A stretch of 64,000 nt of DNA from Leptodontidium sp. MPI-SDFR-AT-0119. Lineage: Eukaryota > Ascomycota > Leotiomycetes > Helotiales > Leptodontidiaceae. The stretch lies in the NCBI GenBank assembly GCA_020726505.1, contig JAHLEZ010000016.1:868001-932000 (forward strand), written 5' to 3'. The position numbers were made by a program, and so were the translations under genes. The notes beneath the pieces are model-generated. The model saw nothing but the letters and a program-made list of their open reading frames with translations. It did no database searches and had not been told where the DNA came from. Positions 33,880 through 46,019 of this stretch are shown one piece after another (position 1 is the stretch's first letter; the number at the start of each line of letters is the position of its first letter).

Positions 33880-35412
33880 TTACTAAAACCCTTATATTCT
33901 TAATTGAAACCCCTATAAAAGAGTCTAATTTTAATTTTAAGGCGATGCCCTAAGGCTTCTTCAACATATTATTAGAGTTATTTAATTTACTAAAGCTTAT
34001 TACTATTATAAAGGGCCTTACTCTTACTTAATAAACAAAAGTAAATTAACTAATTAAAGACTTTATTAACTTTATTATTACTACTATTATTATATAAGCC
34101 CTTACTTAATATATTATTAATAACCCTTATTAAGAGACTTATACTCCCTCCCCTTCTCACGATTAATTAGTACGCACTCTTACGGCGGACCTCTAATTAA
34201 CCGCCGACTATTACCTCCTTAAGCTAAATCTTATTATCCTTATTATTAAACTTAATAAGGTTAAGTACCTTTATACTCCCTTTAATAATTATAAGGGCGA
34301 AATTAAATATAATACTTAAAAAATAAATATAAAGCTCTTTATTTAAAAGCACTTAAATAACTTTATTACTAGCGAATCACAAATTTATACTTACTTTAAG
34401 TATATAAAAGGAGAGGCTAAGACTATTATCTTTTAATAAATAAATCCTGACTTCGCTAGAGATTTTAATAAAGTCGCTGACGTATTAAAGGTTTTAGACT
34501 AGCGTTTCTTTAATTATAATTAAATATAAGTAATTAAACTTAAGTATAATTAATTATATATAAGTAATATAATATAATAAGTTTTGTACGAAGTTTACAA
34601 TATTACGGCTACTAAAAAAATCTCACTTGCCTATTAATTCGACGACGTATATAAGAAAGTCTTAAACGAGCTTAAATATAATCTTTATATTAAAAAGTAT
34701 AAGTTTAATAAAGACTTTATAACTTTTAATAAATTCTTAGCCGTCTTAAACCGCGAGTTACGAAATATTACTATAAGACAAGCTAATAAATAAACCATTA
34801 TTATTACTTATAAAGCTCTACAAGTCTTTTTTAATATTACTAATATTACTAATTCTCGTAATATTTTTAAAAAAGACAATTAGTACTTTATTTTATTTAC
34901 ATTTACTTTTTATATATAAAGACTATTAACTCTAAAACTATTACTAGAGACTCGCCCACGCTCGTTATTCCCGGCACTAGTATTACGCCAACTTAAGTCC
35001 TCCGTACCCCCCCCCTTATACTTAAAGGCGTCTCTTTTAATATATACTTTTATTATAATAAGACTAACTATTAGGCTAGAGACTATTTAAAGTATTAAAG
35101 AAACTAAGCTCTCGATAAGTTAATTTCCGAGTTAATTATTAGCGTGGACTTAGAGATTAACGAGCTCTTAAAAAACTCTTAGGCCGTGGCAAAGACTTGT
35201 AATTTAATATTAATTATAATTTATAAAAGGACTTAATATTTAATTTCTGTACCTTTATGAAAACACGACAATTCTTAATTAATATTAAACTAAAAAGGAA
35301 TAAATTCTTTGCTAAGACACTTATATATATTAATAATAAAGCTAATATCTTTAGTATTATTAAAACCTCCCTCACGTACTAACTTATTAAGTAATTTAAT
35401 ATTTCTTTTATA
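33880..35412 (+). pseudogene. Gypsy gag remnant, copy 1, cut by a LINE
   Basis: Strongly RIP-mutated gag region. From about 34480 it matches the gag of the second Gypsy element from 52727 nearly word for word (GACTAGCGTTTCTTTAA, TTCGACGACGT-T, AAGACACTTATATATATTAA). The match continues to 35412, where the LINE poly-T begins. RT and downstream parts are absent on this side. The copy is more AT-rich than the second one, so the two are separate insertions, not halves of one. Confidence 0.65.
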
Positions 35413-36528
35413 TTACTCTTTTTTTTTCCTTTTAACGTACTGTATTAGTTATAAACTATGTAGCACGGCTAGTCTACTAGCGTGTCTTCTTATTTATATA
35501 TAATATCCTTTTCCATATAATTACTAATATCTCTTTAGGAACATTCTCCTATAAAAACAAATAAAACCGTAAAAGTAACTCCTTAACTAAAACTCCTAAT
35601 AAATAAATAACAAAGGAAATATATTTATAGGCTAAAAAGCCTTAGTCATCTTCTTCGTTAATGTTTTCTCCTTCTACTCTTTGGCTTCTTTCTAAATGCC
35701 AGTTTCTCATATATATATTAGTCTCTTTTAAGAATATTAATACATGTTTAATACTAACTTTTGTATATAATAAGAAAGCGAGAGTTAACTCCCTTAAACT
35801 AGTTTCTTTCTTTATATTTTAAAGAAGAAATAAGCGTTGCCTTTAGTACTCTTTATAATCTAATAATAAGTGCCTTATAGTCTTTATATTACCCTAAGTA
35901 CAGCGATTTTCTTGTACTAAATTTAGCCTATATAAATAGGCTTTCAGGTACCCGTGGCTTAGTTTTAATTAAAAAAAGGAATTAGCTTACTCTCTAATAA
36001 TTCCGCTAAGTAAGAGGATCTTTTTAGAAACTTTACACGAGTACTTATTAGTATAAGAACCTAAAGATTTTGAATTCTTATTTTACTCTAAATAAGAGCT
36101 AATTTCAGATTTCATAACCTTATTAATTTGTATTCCTAAAAATGTAAAAGAAGTATAGTTACTAGATAACAGAATACTCGTAGCTTGTTTAACTAGTTTA
36201 TTTGCCACTTCGTTTCCAAATATATTAGAGTGGCCTGGAACCTAAAAGATATTAATACTAGCTCCTTGACTAATTAAAGCCTTAGAAGCTAATATAGCCT
36301 CAATTTAGTGATTTTGCCCAGGTTTATCTAAGGGAGTTTATAATCTTAAAATAGCCGCTTAGTTATCTAAGAATACGTTGATTTGCTCCCCTTCTTTTAT
36401 ATTTAAGTTAGCTTTTGTAATAACTTTAACTATTGCCTCTAATTCTCTATTATATACGATTTCCGTTTCCCTAATATTAGCTCTTTAGACTGAGTTAGGG
36501 AAACTAGGAGGTATTAAAGATTAGTATG
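35413..36528 (-). mobile_element. LINE C, 3' segment (RNase H, C-terminus, 3' UTR)
   Basis: 3' part of a minus-strand Tad1-like non-LTR retrotransposon. The poly-A end lies at about 35418-35430 as a T run, followed by the conserved CCTTTTAACGTACTGTATTA tail. The RNase H part reads TEIVYNRELEAIVKVI near 36460, QINVFLDN-AAILRL near 36370 and VPGHSNIFGNEVANKLVK near 36230, then the C-terminal region to about 35650. It is separated from the next segment at 42398 by the insertion of LINE A. Joining the segments across the duplicated target restores a continuous frame. Confidence 0.85.
36519..36528. repeat. Target-site duplication of LINE A, left copy
   Basis: GATTAGTATG, matching GATTAGTGTG at 42398-42407 with one G-to-A difference of RIP type. 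Confidence 0.85.
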
Positions 36529-36689
36529 CGGACTTCACAACACACATCCTTTTTTCGGGACCTTTGACCCCCCTGCCTTTTAGCCACAGGTGCTTCCATT
36601 CTTTAAAGAACCACTAAAACACAACTCTCCCTAGCCCTTATACACTGTAGGCCCTTATAAGCCTAGCTAGCGTGTAAGTGGTATAGAGC

Positions 36690-38310
36690 CCCTTTCCGAC
36701 CCCTTCGGCTCTTTAGAGCCCCCTACGCCAACGCCAATGCCAAGAGACCTAAGAGAGCTTCCGAATAAGCCTCCTTTAGGCCCTAAATCGAACGAGCCTA
36801 CTCTTAGAGCCCCTAGAGGCTTAAGAGACTCTAGTATTGACCCCCTTACTCAAAACACTATCTTTCGGCACTTATTTATTAGTGTGGCTCTATAGAGCCG
36901 CACGGAGCTCGGGGTTAAGCGTAGACTACCCTCAGGCCCCTCCCCGGTACAATATATCAATAAGAACCCCCGCTTAGCGAGTCAATAAACCTTCTAATTT
37001 ATAGTAAGTAGTAATACTACTAATACGGACGAAGCTAGTAATTTACTAGTACTTGAAGCTAGGGACTTATTAGTCAAAGCGTACTTAGCTACTTAATCAA
37101 AAAGCAGGCAAGCTAAGCTACTTGACTTACTAGAAGTATTCCGAGAGTTTACAGAACACAGAAGAATACGCAATACAACGACGATTTTAGCTACGTAAGT
37201 AGCTAACCTAAAGCAAGTTACTCGCAAAATCGAGAATCAAGCTCGGCAAAGCCAAACTAGCCTTAATCAAGCTAGTCAACTAACTTAGCCGGTAAATCCG
37301 GCAAATCCGGCTAAGTCTACATAAGCGAATGTAACGAATCAAAACTAAGGCAATATATCTAAGCGGATTAATATTCGTCTTATAAGGAATAGGACTAAGG
37401 CTAATAATACTAACTCTAGCCCTAAGGAGACTACTAGTACAGGTACTAATAGCGGCAAAAGTAAGTTTGCTCTTACTAAGAGAGGCACCCTCTTACAAGC
37501 ACGGAATATCTAAGTAAAAACCTTTTCTCTTATTATTATACGTAATTTACTTAATTCTACTTTTAATAAAGAGGGAATTCAGGGACTAGTTATTTCCTCA
37601 GTCTCTACTTTAATTCGCAGTAATTTAATTATTACTACTACATATAATTTTAACGTTAATTTCTTAATTTTACACGCGCGTATTATTAAGGGGGTACTTC
37701 CCGATTTAATCGAAGTCAAAAAGGGGGAACTATAATATAAAGTTACTATTTATAATATCCTAATTAGGGAATTTAATACAAAAGAGGGACTAGACTCTAA
37801 GCTAGTAGTACAAGAGATTCAAACCTTTAATAAAGGTTTTACTCTCATAAGAAAGTCTTATTAGACTACTCCTAAAGAGAAGCGTAACTTAGGTCTAATA
37901 TAAACAAGTACTATTATTATAACTTTTCTAAGCCAAGAGCAAGCAAAAAGAGCTATATTTAATAAGCTTTATATTGCGGGTATTTTAGTTAAAGTAACTA
38001 AATATATAAATACTCTTAATACTTCTTAATATACTAGATGTTCTAGCTTTAGGCATTCAGAGGCTCTTTATAAAAGGACTAAAAAGTGCGTTTTATGCGC
38101 AGAAAACCATATAAGTAAGCAACATAGTTGTAATACTTGTAAATCTAATACTAAGTGTATACACTTAAGTATAAGATACGCAAATTACTCTAGTATAACT
38201 CACACGGCCGATTCTAAGTTATGCGAGGTGTATTTAGTAATAAAAAACAAAGCAATTAATACTAATAGTACTAGAAGACCTAATATAATAGACGAACTAA
38301 TTATAGTTAA
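36690..38310 (+). pseudogene. LINE A ORF1 (gag-like, zinc knuckles)
   Basis: Nucleic-acid-binding ORF1 protein of the LINE. The start codon aligned with LINE B's ATG reads ATA here. The N-terminus is Pro-rich and the middle is low-complexity. Near the C-terminus a Cys/His cluster can be read with stops ignored: RTKKCVLCAENHISKQHSCN then CKSNTKCIHLSIRYANY (about 38075-38185), as in the zinc knuckles of Tad1 ORF1. Inactive through stops and a lost start. Confidence 0.7.
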
Positions 38311-41300
38311 TAATAATTAGTCTTAAAACACTACAAATTAATGTAAATAAGAGTCTCTCTATTACAGAGCACGTTCTCTAAATAGCTATAGAGCTAAATA
38401 TATTAATACTAAGTATTTAAGAGCCTTGAACTATTAGTAATAATATAAGCGGCTTTCGCAGTATTTTACACCTTAGTTTTAAACAAGTGCTTCCGAATTA
38501 CGGCTCTCTTAGGCCTAGAGCCTTATTTTATGTACTAGACTTAATTAGTACGGCTTTAGTACCTAATTCACTATAAGACCCTGATTATATTATTTTAGAC
38601 TTAGTCGAGTACAATACTCAATTAATTAACGTCTATAATGTGACTTATCCTGAGTCGGAATCCCTTAGTAGTACTAAAACGTTACAAAGAATAGGTTTAT
38701 TACTAGACCTACTCTTAAATAATATAATATTATTAGGGGATTTTAATACACATCACCTGTAGTAAGACCTTATTACACTTTAAAGTAGTAATGTGAATAT
38801 TTTATTAGACCTAATTAAGAAATACTCTTTAAGGCTATTAAATACTCTAGGGGAGGGAACGTTTTATAGACTATATATGGAGTACCCTTCTATATTAGAC
38901 CTTACATTTGCTACGCAAGGATTAGTAAATCAAGTCGAAGACTAGTAAATATTATTAGATTTAAGTTTAGATCACTTTGGGGTATTATTTACTATTACTT
39001 ATGTAAGTAGTAATATTAGTACTAGCCCTTTAAAGGCTCTTCGATTTAATACAAAGAAAGCAAATTAAGTACAATTTAATAAAAGTCTAAGTAGTTATTT
39101 TCAAGACTTTAATTTTAACCCAAATTCTAAGTATATAAATTAAGAGCTTAATAACTTAAGGGAGCTATTTACTAGTAATATAATTCAAGCGGCTAATGAC
39201 TTTATCTTTAAAGCTTATAAGTTAATTACTAGTAAACCCTAATAGAATAAATATCTTAAAGTACTACGGAAATCAATACAAAGATATTACTGTTTAAATA
39301 AGGCCTTAGGGTATATTTTATACTTTTAAGAACTAAAAAATACAAAAAACTTTTATTTTAACTCTATTAAGGTTGAAAAAAGAAAGTATTAAAATACGTT
39401 CTTAGAAAAGGAAGATTCCTAGTCGATTTTTAAAGCTATATTATATATAAAAAACAGTACTAGCTCTCTTATACTTAGTCTTTATAACTTAGAGACTAAG
39501 GAATTAGAATCGACTTTCTAATAAAAGTGTAATATTTTTAGAAGTACTTTATTTCTAGAACCCCTTATTATAGTGCCTATAGATTTAACGTCATATATAA
39601 GTAGTAATACTTGGAAATGGCCGCTTTTATCTAAGGTAGAGCTTAAGGATTCATGTACTTCAAAGATTAAGGGTAAAACCCTTAGACTAGACTTAATTAC
39701 GCAAGAGATTATAGTTAAAGTCTACTTAGTTATCCTAGAAGCCTTTTTTATAACTTATTCTATACTTATAAACTAAGGGTACTACCTTAAGTGTTAGAAA
39801 GAAACTTTTAGGTTTATTCTTAAGAAGCCTAAAAAACCTAATTATTTAAAACCTAAGGTATATAGAGTTATATCCCTACTTAATTACTTAGGTAAGGTTT
39901 CTGAAAGAATATTAACTAAGCGCCTAAGTTACTTAGCTGAAATAACTACTTTATTATATAATAATCAAATTAGTAATAGACTAAAAAATCAGCTATTAAC
40001 GTAGCTTTACTTTTACAAATAAAAGTAGAGCTTAATAAGGCAAATAAGCTTAAAACTAGTACTCTTTTCCTTAATATTAAGGGAGCTTTTAATTATGTTT
40101 CTAAGAATCGATTAATACAAGTGCTTACTTAATTAAAGTTACTACTAAGTTTAATCTCTTAGATTTCGTCATTTCTAGAAAACTGTACTTTACAACTTGC
40201 CTTTAATAATAAATTAGAGGAATTCCAAATTATAAATACAGGTATCCCTTAAGAAAGCCCTATTTCGCTTATTTTATTCCTAATATATATTCGCGACTTA
40301 TTTAAGTCAACAAATATTAAACTAATATTATATATAAATAATATAGTATTAATAGCTTATTCTAAAAGCTTTAAAAAAATATAAGCATTTTAGAAAGAGA
40401 AGCTAGTTTATTAGTTAAGTTAAGGGGAAAATATTCGATTAGCTTTAATATTAAAAAAACAGAGCTTATTTACTTCTTTAGAGATAAAAATACCCTTAGT
40501 ATTACACTTCTAGATAAGACTATATTAGCCCTAAGCAAATTAATTAAATAGCTAGGAATTTACTTTAATTCCAACCTTAAATTTAAGAATTATATAGTAA
40601 TTAAGGTTTCCCTTATAAAGTAAATGTTTTACTATATAAATCGACTCTTAAATATTACTATTAGACTTTCCCCCTTTACAATTCGTTAATTATATATAAC
40701 TTATATTACTAGCGTAGCCGACTATGGCTCTATATTATAATAGAAAATCAATTGCCTTAATAAGGCTATAATTAGACTATTTCAAGCTTTATAAAACCTA
40801 ACTATTAAGAAGATATTAAGTGTTTTTAAAATAGCCCCTATAATTCCATTAGAGCTAGAAGCAGCTTTACCCCCACTAAATATTAGACTAAACCACACTA
40901 GTCGACACTATATTCTCCGCGCCTTAAAACTTAGTAAAAAACACCTTATTAGACTTAAAGTCGAAAAGGTTATTACGAGAGTTAAAGAGAAATATAACTT
41001 AATAAGTAATTTACCTAAGTCAAATACTACTATTTCAAGCCTAGTCTTTTAATATTTCATATAATTAATCTTAATACATTAAAAGTAATAAGGCACTTTT
41101 ATTTTCCCCCGTGAAAGAAAGAAGTACTATATACTATTAATATATCTAAGTTATTAAAAGAAGACGAAGCTAAGGCTCACTTATAATACTTATAAAGTAT
41201 TTGTAATAGCCGAAATACCTCGATTTATACAGACGGCTCTTAAACTCCCGAGGGGCGCGGAGTAGGCTACGGTTTAGCTGTTTATACTTATAATTTACCT

Positions 41301-42157
41301 TATATTCCTTTAATACCTAGATATATTAACTTAAGTAATTTAAGAGAGGCTGAATTAATATACAATAGCGAATTGGAAGCTATTATATAAGCCATAGAAT
41401 ACACTAGTAATACAGTAAAGGAAGGGGATAATTTTATAGTCTTTTCAGATAATTAAGCGGTTCTATTAAGACTTAAAACCCCCTTAAATAACCTAGGACA
41501 AAGCTAATAAATTAGAGCTATATTAGTATCTAAGACTATTATTAGTCTAAATGCTAGTATTACTTTAGCTTAGGTCCCCGGCCATTCTAATATAATTGGA
41601 AATGAAAAAGCAGACGAATTAGTTAAAATAGTTACTAAGTCAACTATTACTTCTAATAATACTTCCTTTACATTTTTAAGAGTTAAACTAAGTAGCCAAA
41701 AGAGGATGGAAATTAGAGCTAATATAGCTCAAAACCTTAGTACTCAAACCCTAAAAACATACTCAAAAAATACACATGCAAAGTAGCTAAAAAACTACTT
41801 ATACTTACTAGAATATTAAGAGAAATAACTAACTCTTTTTACTAACTAAAAATAGGGCATAAGTATCTAAAAGCCTACCTTTATAAGCTAGGGCTAGTGT
41901 CAAATAACAAGTGTAGATATAGTAGTATTAAAACCACAGAACACTTATTACTTAGTTGTAAATATTATAAGATAAAGCGTAAAAAACTCTACTCTAGTAT
42001 AAAAAACAACTTAATAATTAAGGCTATTAATACTCCCGTTTTATTACATACACAAATTAGAATTAAAGAAATACTAGTATTCTTAAAAGAGACTAGTATA
42101 TATACAAGGAAATGGCACTTAGAGAGGCTAGAGAGGATAGAAGAAGAGGAAGAGTAG
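38311..42157 (+). pseudogene. LINE A ORF2 (endonuclease, RT, RNase H)
   Basis: Order of domains: apurinic-like endonuclease (QEPW replaced by a QEP-with-stop about 38420; LLGDFNTHH about 38740; PSILDLTFA about 38890); reverse transcriptase (KVYRVISLLNYLGKVSERIL about 39855; GIP-ESPIS and LYINNIVLIA about 40240-40360, where the catalytic YxDD reads YINN); RNase H (IYTDGS about 41225; LREAELIYNSELEAI about 41345; VFSDN about 41440; VPGHSNIIGNEKADELVK about 41575); and a C-terminal Cys/His module in the last open stretch (41897-42157; C-YSSIKTTEHLLLSCKYY). Heavily RIP-mutated and inactive. Confidence 0.85.
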
Positions 42158-42397
42158 GCTTTTAAGCCTTAATCTATACTCTTATTTAATTATTTCCTTT
42201 GTTTTTGATTTTAATTAGTTTTCTTTGATTTTATTTCCTTATAAGTTATAGGGAGAATGTTCCCAAATGTATAGTCGCAGTCTAATTCGAACTGAATTTG
42301 TATATAATAATTAGCCACGCTAGTAGACTAGCCGTATTACATAGTTTTTAACTAATACAGCACGTTAAAAGGAAAAAAAAAAAAAAAAAAAAAAAAA

Positions 42398-42407
42398 GAT
42401 TAGTGTG
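42398..42407. repeat. Target-site duplication of LINE A, right copy
   Basis: GATTAGTGTG directly after the poly-A tract; partner of 36519-36528. It keeps the unmutated G. Confidence 0.85.
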
Positions 42408-44293
42408 AATATAAGGCAAAAGCGTAGCCTATTCCATGCCCCTCTTTTGTCTAAGAGCCGTCTATATATATAGAAGTAGTATTCGTATTATATATACTTT
42501 GTAAATATTGAATATATTATTTTGCCTCTTCCTCTTTTATTAAGTTAGATATCTGAATATTATATAGTACTTCTCTTTCTTAAGGAGGGAAGTAAAAGTG
42601 CCTTATTTCTTCGAGTGTATCTAAATTAATTAAAGGGTATATTGATTTTATTAGGCTCTCGACTTAAGTAATAGAATTAGAATTAAAATCCTCGAGGTTT
42701 TGTGTTTCCTTATTAATTCTATTTATAGCTTTATTAACTGTTTCCCTAATAGGGTGTCTTAGGCTTAACTTTAAGGCACGGAGTATATAACGTCTAGAGC
42801 TATAGTTTAATCTAATATACAGTAGAAGTATTACTGCCTCTAGCTCTATAAGAATAATAAGAGAGGTTTTAAACACTCCTAAATCTTTCTAGATACTAGG
42901 TTTTGTATAGCTTATAAGGGCTTTAATATAGGCTTTATTCTTATATTGATTTTCCACTATAATATAGAACTATAGTCTGTTACGCTAGTAATACAAGCTA
43001 GGTATAATTAACGAATTATATAAGGGGAGAGCCCTTTAGTAATATTAGTTAACCTATTTAAGCGATAAAACATTTACTTTCCTTCAGAAGCCTTAATCAC
43101 TATATACTCTTTAAATCTAAGGTTTGAATCAAAGTAAATTCCTAGCTACTGTACTAGCTTTTTAGGGACTAATACATTGTCATTTAGTAGTTTCAAAGAA
43201 AGAAGGTTTTTATTATAAAAGAAGTGAATTAATTCTGTTTTATTAATATTAAAGCTAATTGCTTTTCCCTCTCTTGACTTGACTAGGGCCTTAGCCTCTC
43301 TTTCTAGTATCTTGATGTTACTCTTGAAGCTTTTTGAAGAGGCTATTAGCCCTATATCGTCTATATATGATATTAGCTTAATATTTCGGGACTTAAATAA
43401 GTCCCGAATATATATTAGGAATAGAATCAGCGAAATAGGACTTCCTTAAGGGATACCCGTATTAATAGAGTAAAAAGCTTCAGTTAAGTTATTAAAGCTT
43501 AGCCTTATAATTCGGTCTTCTACAAACGATTTAATCCACATTATTAGGCTTAACAGTAACTTTAGAGAGACTAAGATCTCTAGTAGTCTGTTTTTTGCCA
43601 CGTGATCGAATACTCCCTTAATATTAAGGAATAAGACGCTAGTCTTTAGCTTATTTGCCTTATTAATCTTTACTTCGTTTTGTAAGAGTAAAGATACGTC
43701 AATAGCCGATTTATATAATCTACTACTAATTTAGGAATCATATAATAGATTAGTAGTCTCGGCTAAGTAACTAAGGCGCTGTGTTAGTATTCTTTCAGAG
43801 ACTTTACCTAGGCAATTTAATAAGGATATAACCTTATATACTTTGGGCTTTGAATAATCTGGTTTTTTTGGTTTCTTAAGAATAAAGCCAGTAGCTTGTT
43901 TCTATATTTTTAGGTGATACCCTTAACTTATAAGTATTAAGTATATTTTAAAGAATATATTTAGAATAACTAAATAAGCTTAGACTATAATTTCCTATGT
44001 TATAAGATCTAGGCCAGGGGTTTTACCCTTAATCTTAGTAGTACACGCTCTATTTAATTCCCCTTGGGATAAAGAAGGCCACTTCTAAAGCTCTTTACTA
44101 GCTTTTGAATAACTAGTGTTTCTTAGGCTTTATAAGTTAGGGCCTTCTATAATAAGAGGCTCTAGAAAGAGAGTACTTCTAAAGATATTACACTTTTTAT
44201 AGAAAGTCGATTCTAACTCATTCGTTTCTAAGTTATATAAGCTAGGGATAAGCTATAAGCTAACTCCTTTTGTATATAATATTACTTTGAAAA

Positions 44294-44304
44294 TCGACTA
44301 AGTA
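44294..44304. repeat. Target-site duplication of LINE B, left copy
   Basis: TCGACTAAGTA, identical to 50100-50110. The preceding A residues could extend the duplication but are ambiguous with the poly-A tract on the right. Confidence 0.85.
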
Positions 44305-44442
44305 CACTCACTTTTTCGGGACTCTTGACCCCCCTGCCTTTGAACCACACCTGTTTCCATCTTATAAACTACCTCCTAACCAACTGATCTCCTTGCCCCT
44401 AGGCCTTGCAGTGGTATATTACCGCTATAATAGCCGGGAGCT

Positions 44443-46019
44443 ATGGAGCCCCTATTCGACCCCTTCGACTCCTTAGAGCCCCCCACACCTACGCTAACGC
44501 CTAGAGACCTAAGAGAGCTTCCTACTAAGCTATTAAGAGTAGTAGAATCGACCGAGACTACTCCTAGAGCCCCTAGAGACCTAGGGGGCTCTATTTCCAA
44601 CTCCCGGGGGCAAAATACCCTTATTCGGCTCTTATCGACTAGTGCGGCTCAACTGGCCCCTGTAAAGCGCGGACTATTAAACAACCCCACTAATAACTAA
44701 TACATTAACAAGACGCCAAGAATCAATACAGACTTTAATAGAAAATATCACTAAAACTAAACCTACTTCCAAAGTAGTCAAACCGGTAATACTAGCCAAA
44801 AGCTAGTTCTTGAAGCCAGAGACCTGCTAGTAAGAGCATACTCAGCTACTAAGTCACGGGACAAGCAAGGGAAACTACTTGATTTACTTGAAATATTCAA
44901 GGAATACACAGAACATAATAGAATCAAGAATACGACTTCTATTCTAGCCTCTCAAGTAGCTAACTTAGAGAGAGCAACAAAGAAAATCGAAACACAAGCT
45001 ACTAAGTCAACTACTTGGGCTAAAATAGCCGAAAAAGCTCACTTATAACAACTAACAACAATAACTCAAGTCAATAACATAGCAACTAGTAGTACTAGTA
45101 ATAGCGGTGCTAAGGGGAATAGGGCTAGGGCTCCGGGTAGCCCTAGGAACCCTACTAATAAGGGCAAAGGTAAGTTTGCTTTTACTAAGAGATGCACCCT
45201 CTTATAGGCACGGAATATCTAAGCAAACACCTTCTCTTCTATTACTACGCGCAATTTACTTAATTCTACTTTTAATAAGAAGGGAATACAAGGACTAGTT
45301 ATTTCTTCTGTTTCCCTTTCTTTAAGGGGTAATTTAGTAGTTACTACTACCCCCGATTTTAATGTTAAGTTCTTAATTTTAAACGAGTCAATTATTAAGG
45401 GGGGTACTTCCTGATTTGATTTTAATTCAGAGAGGAGAGCCATAGTACAAGGTTACTATTTATAGTATCCCTATTAGGGAGTTTAATACAGAAGAGGGAT
45501 TAAACTCTAAGCTAGTCGCTAAAGAGATTTAAACCTTTAATAAAGGTTTTACTCCCGTAAGAAAATCCTTTTAGACTACTCCTAAAGAAAAACGCGACTC
45601 AGGCCTAGTATAAACAGGTACTATTGTAGTAGCTTTCTTAAGCCAAGAGTAAGTAAAAAGAGCTATATTAAATAGGCTTTATATTACGGGTATTTCAGTT
45701 AAAGTAGTAAAATACATAACTACTCCTAGTACTTCTTAATATACTAGATGCGCTAGTTTTAGGCACTCTAAAGTTCTTTATAAGAGAGCTAAAAAGTGTA
45801 TTTTATACGCAGAAAATCATATAAGTAAGCAATATAGCTGTAATACTTGTAAATCAAATACTAAGTGTTTACACTTAAGTATGAGATACGCAAATTATAA
45901 TAGTACTACTTATATAGCTAATTCCAAGTTATGTGAGGTTTACTTAGTAATAAAAAATAAAGCAAATAATACTAGTAGTACTAGTAGGCCTATTATAATA
46001 GACAAACTAATCACAGCTA
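44443..46019 (+). pseudogene. LINE B ORF1 (gag-like, zinc knuckles)
   Basis: The ATG at 44443 opens an 85-codon Pro/Leu-rich N-terminus (MEPLFDPFDSLEPPTPTLTP). A central region follows with KPTSKVVKPV-like and coiled-coil-like sequence. The C-terminal Cys/His cluster (RAKKCILYAENHISKQYSCN, then CKSNTKCLHLSMRYANY, about 45790-45900) has one Cys changed to Tyr. Stops and at least one apparent frameshift near 44700 break it. Confidence 0.7.

Larger units (their letters stand above)
36529..42397 (+). mobile_element. LINE A, near full-length Tad1-like non-LTR retrotransposon
   Basis: A 5869-bp plus-strand insertion within LINE C. It starts with a GC-rich leader (TTTTTTCGGGACCTTTGACC), has two ORFs, a conserved 3' UTR ending CACGTTAAAAGG, and a poly-A tract (42373-42397). 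It is bounded by a 10-bp target-site duplication. Many TAA/TAG codons interrupt both frames. Confidence 0.9.
42398..44304 (-). mobile_element. LINE C, middle segment (RT to start of RNase H)
   Basis: Minus-strand RT of the interrupted LINE. From 44300 downwards it reads the RT N-terminal region, then KPKVYKVISLLNCLGKVSER around 43840-43780, and SYIDDIGLIA with an intact YxDD at 43356-43367. It ends with the RNase H onset SIYIDGS-TKEGHGIGYAFAL at 42480-42415. It is bounded by LINE A at 42397 and LINE B at 44305. It is less mutated than LINE A in the RT active site. Confidence 0.85.
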
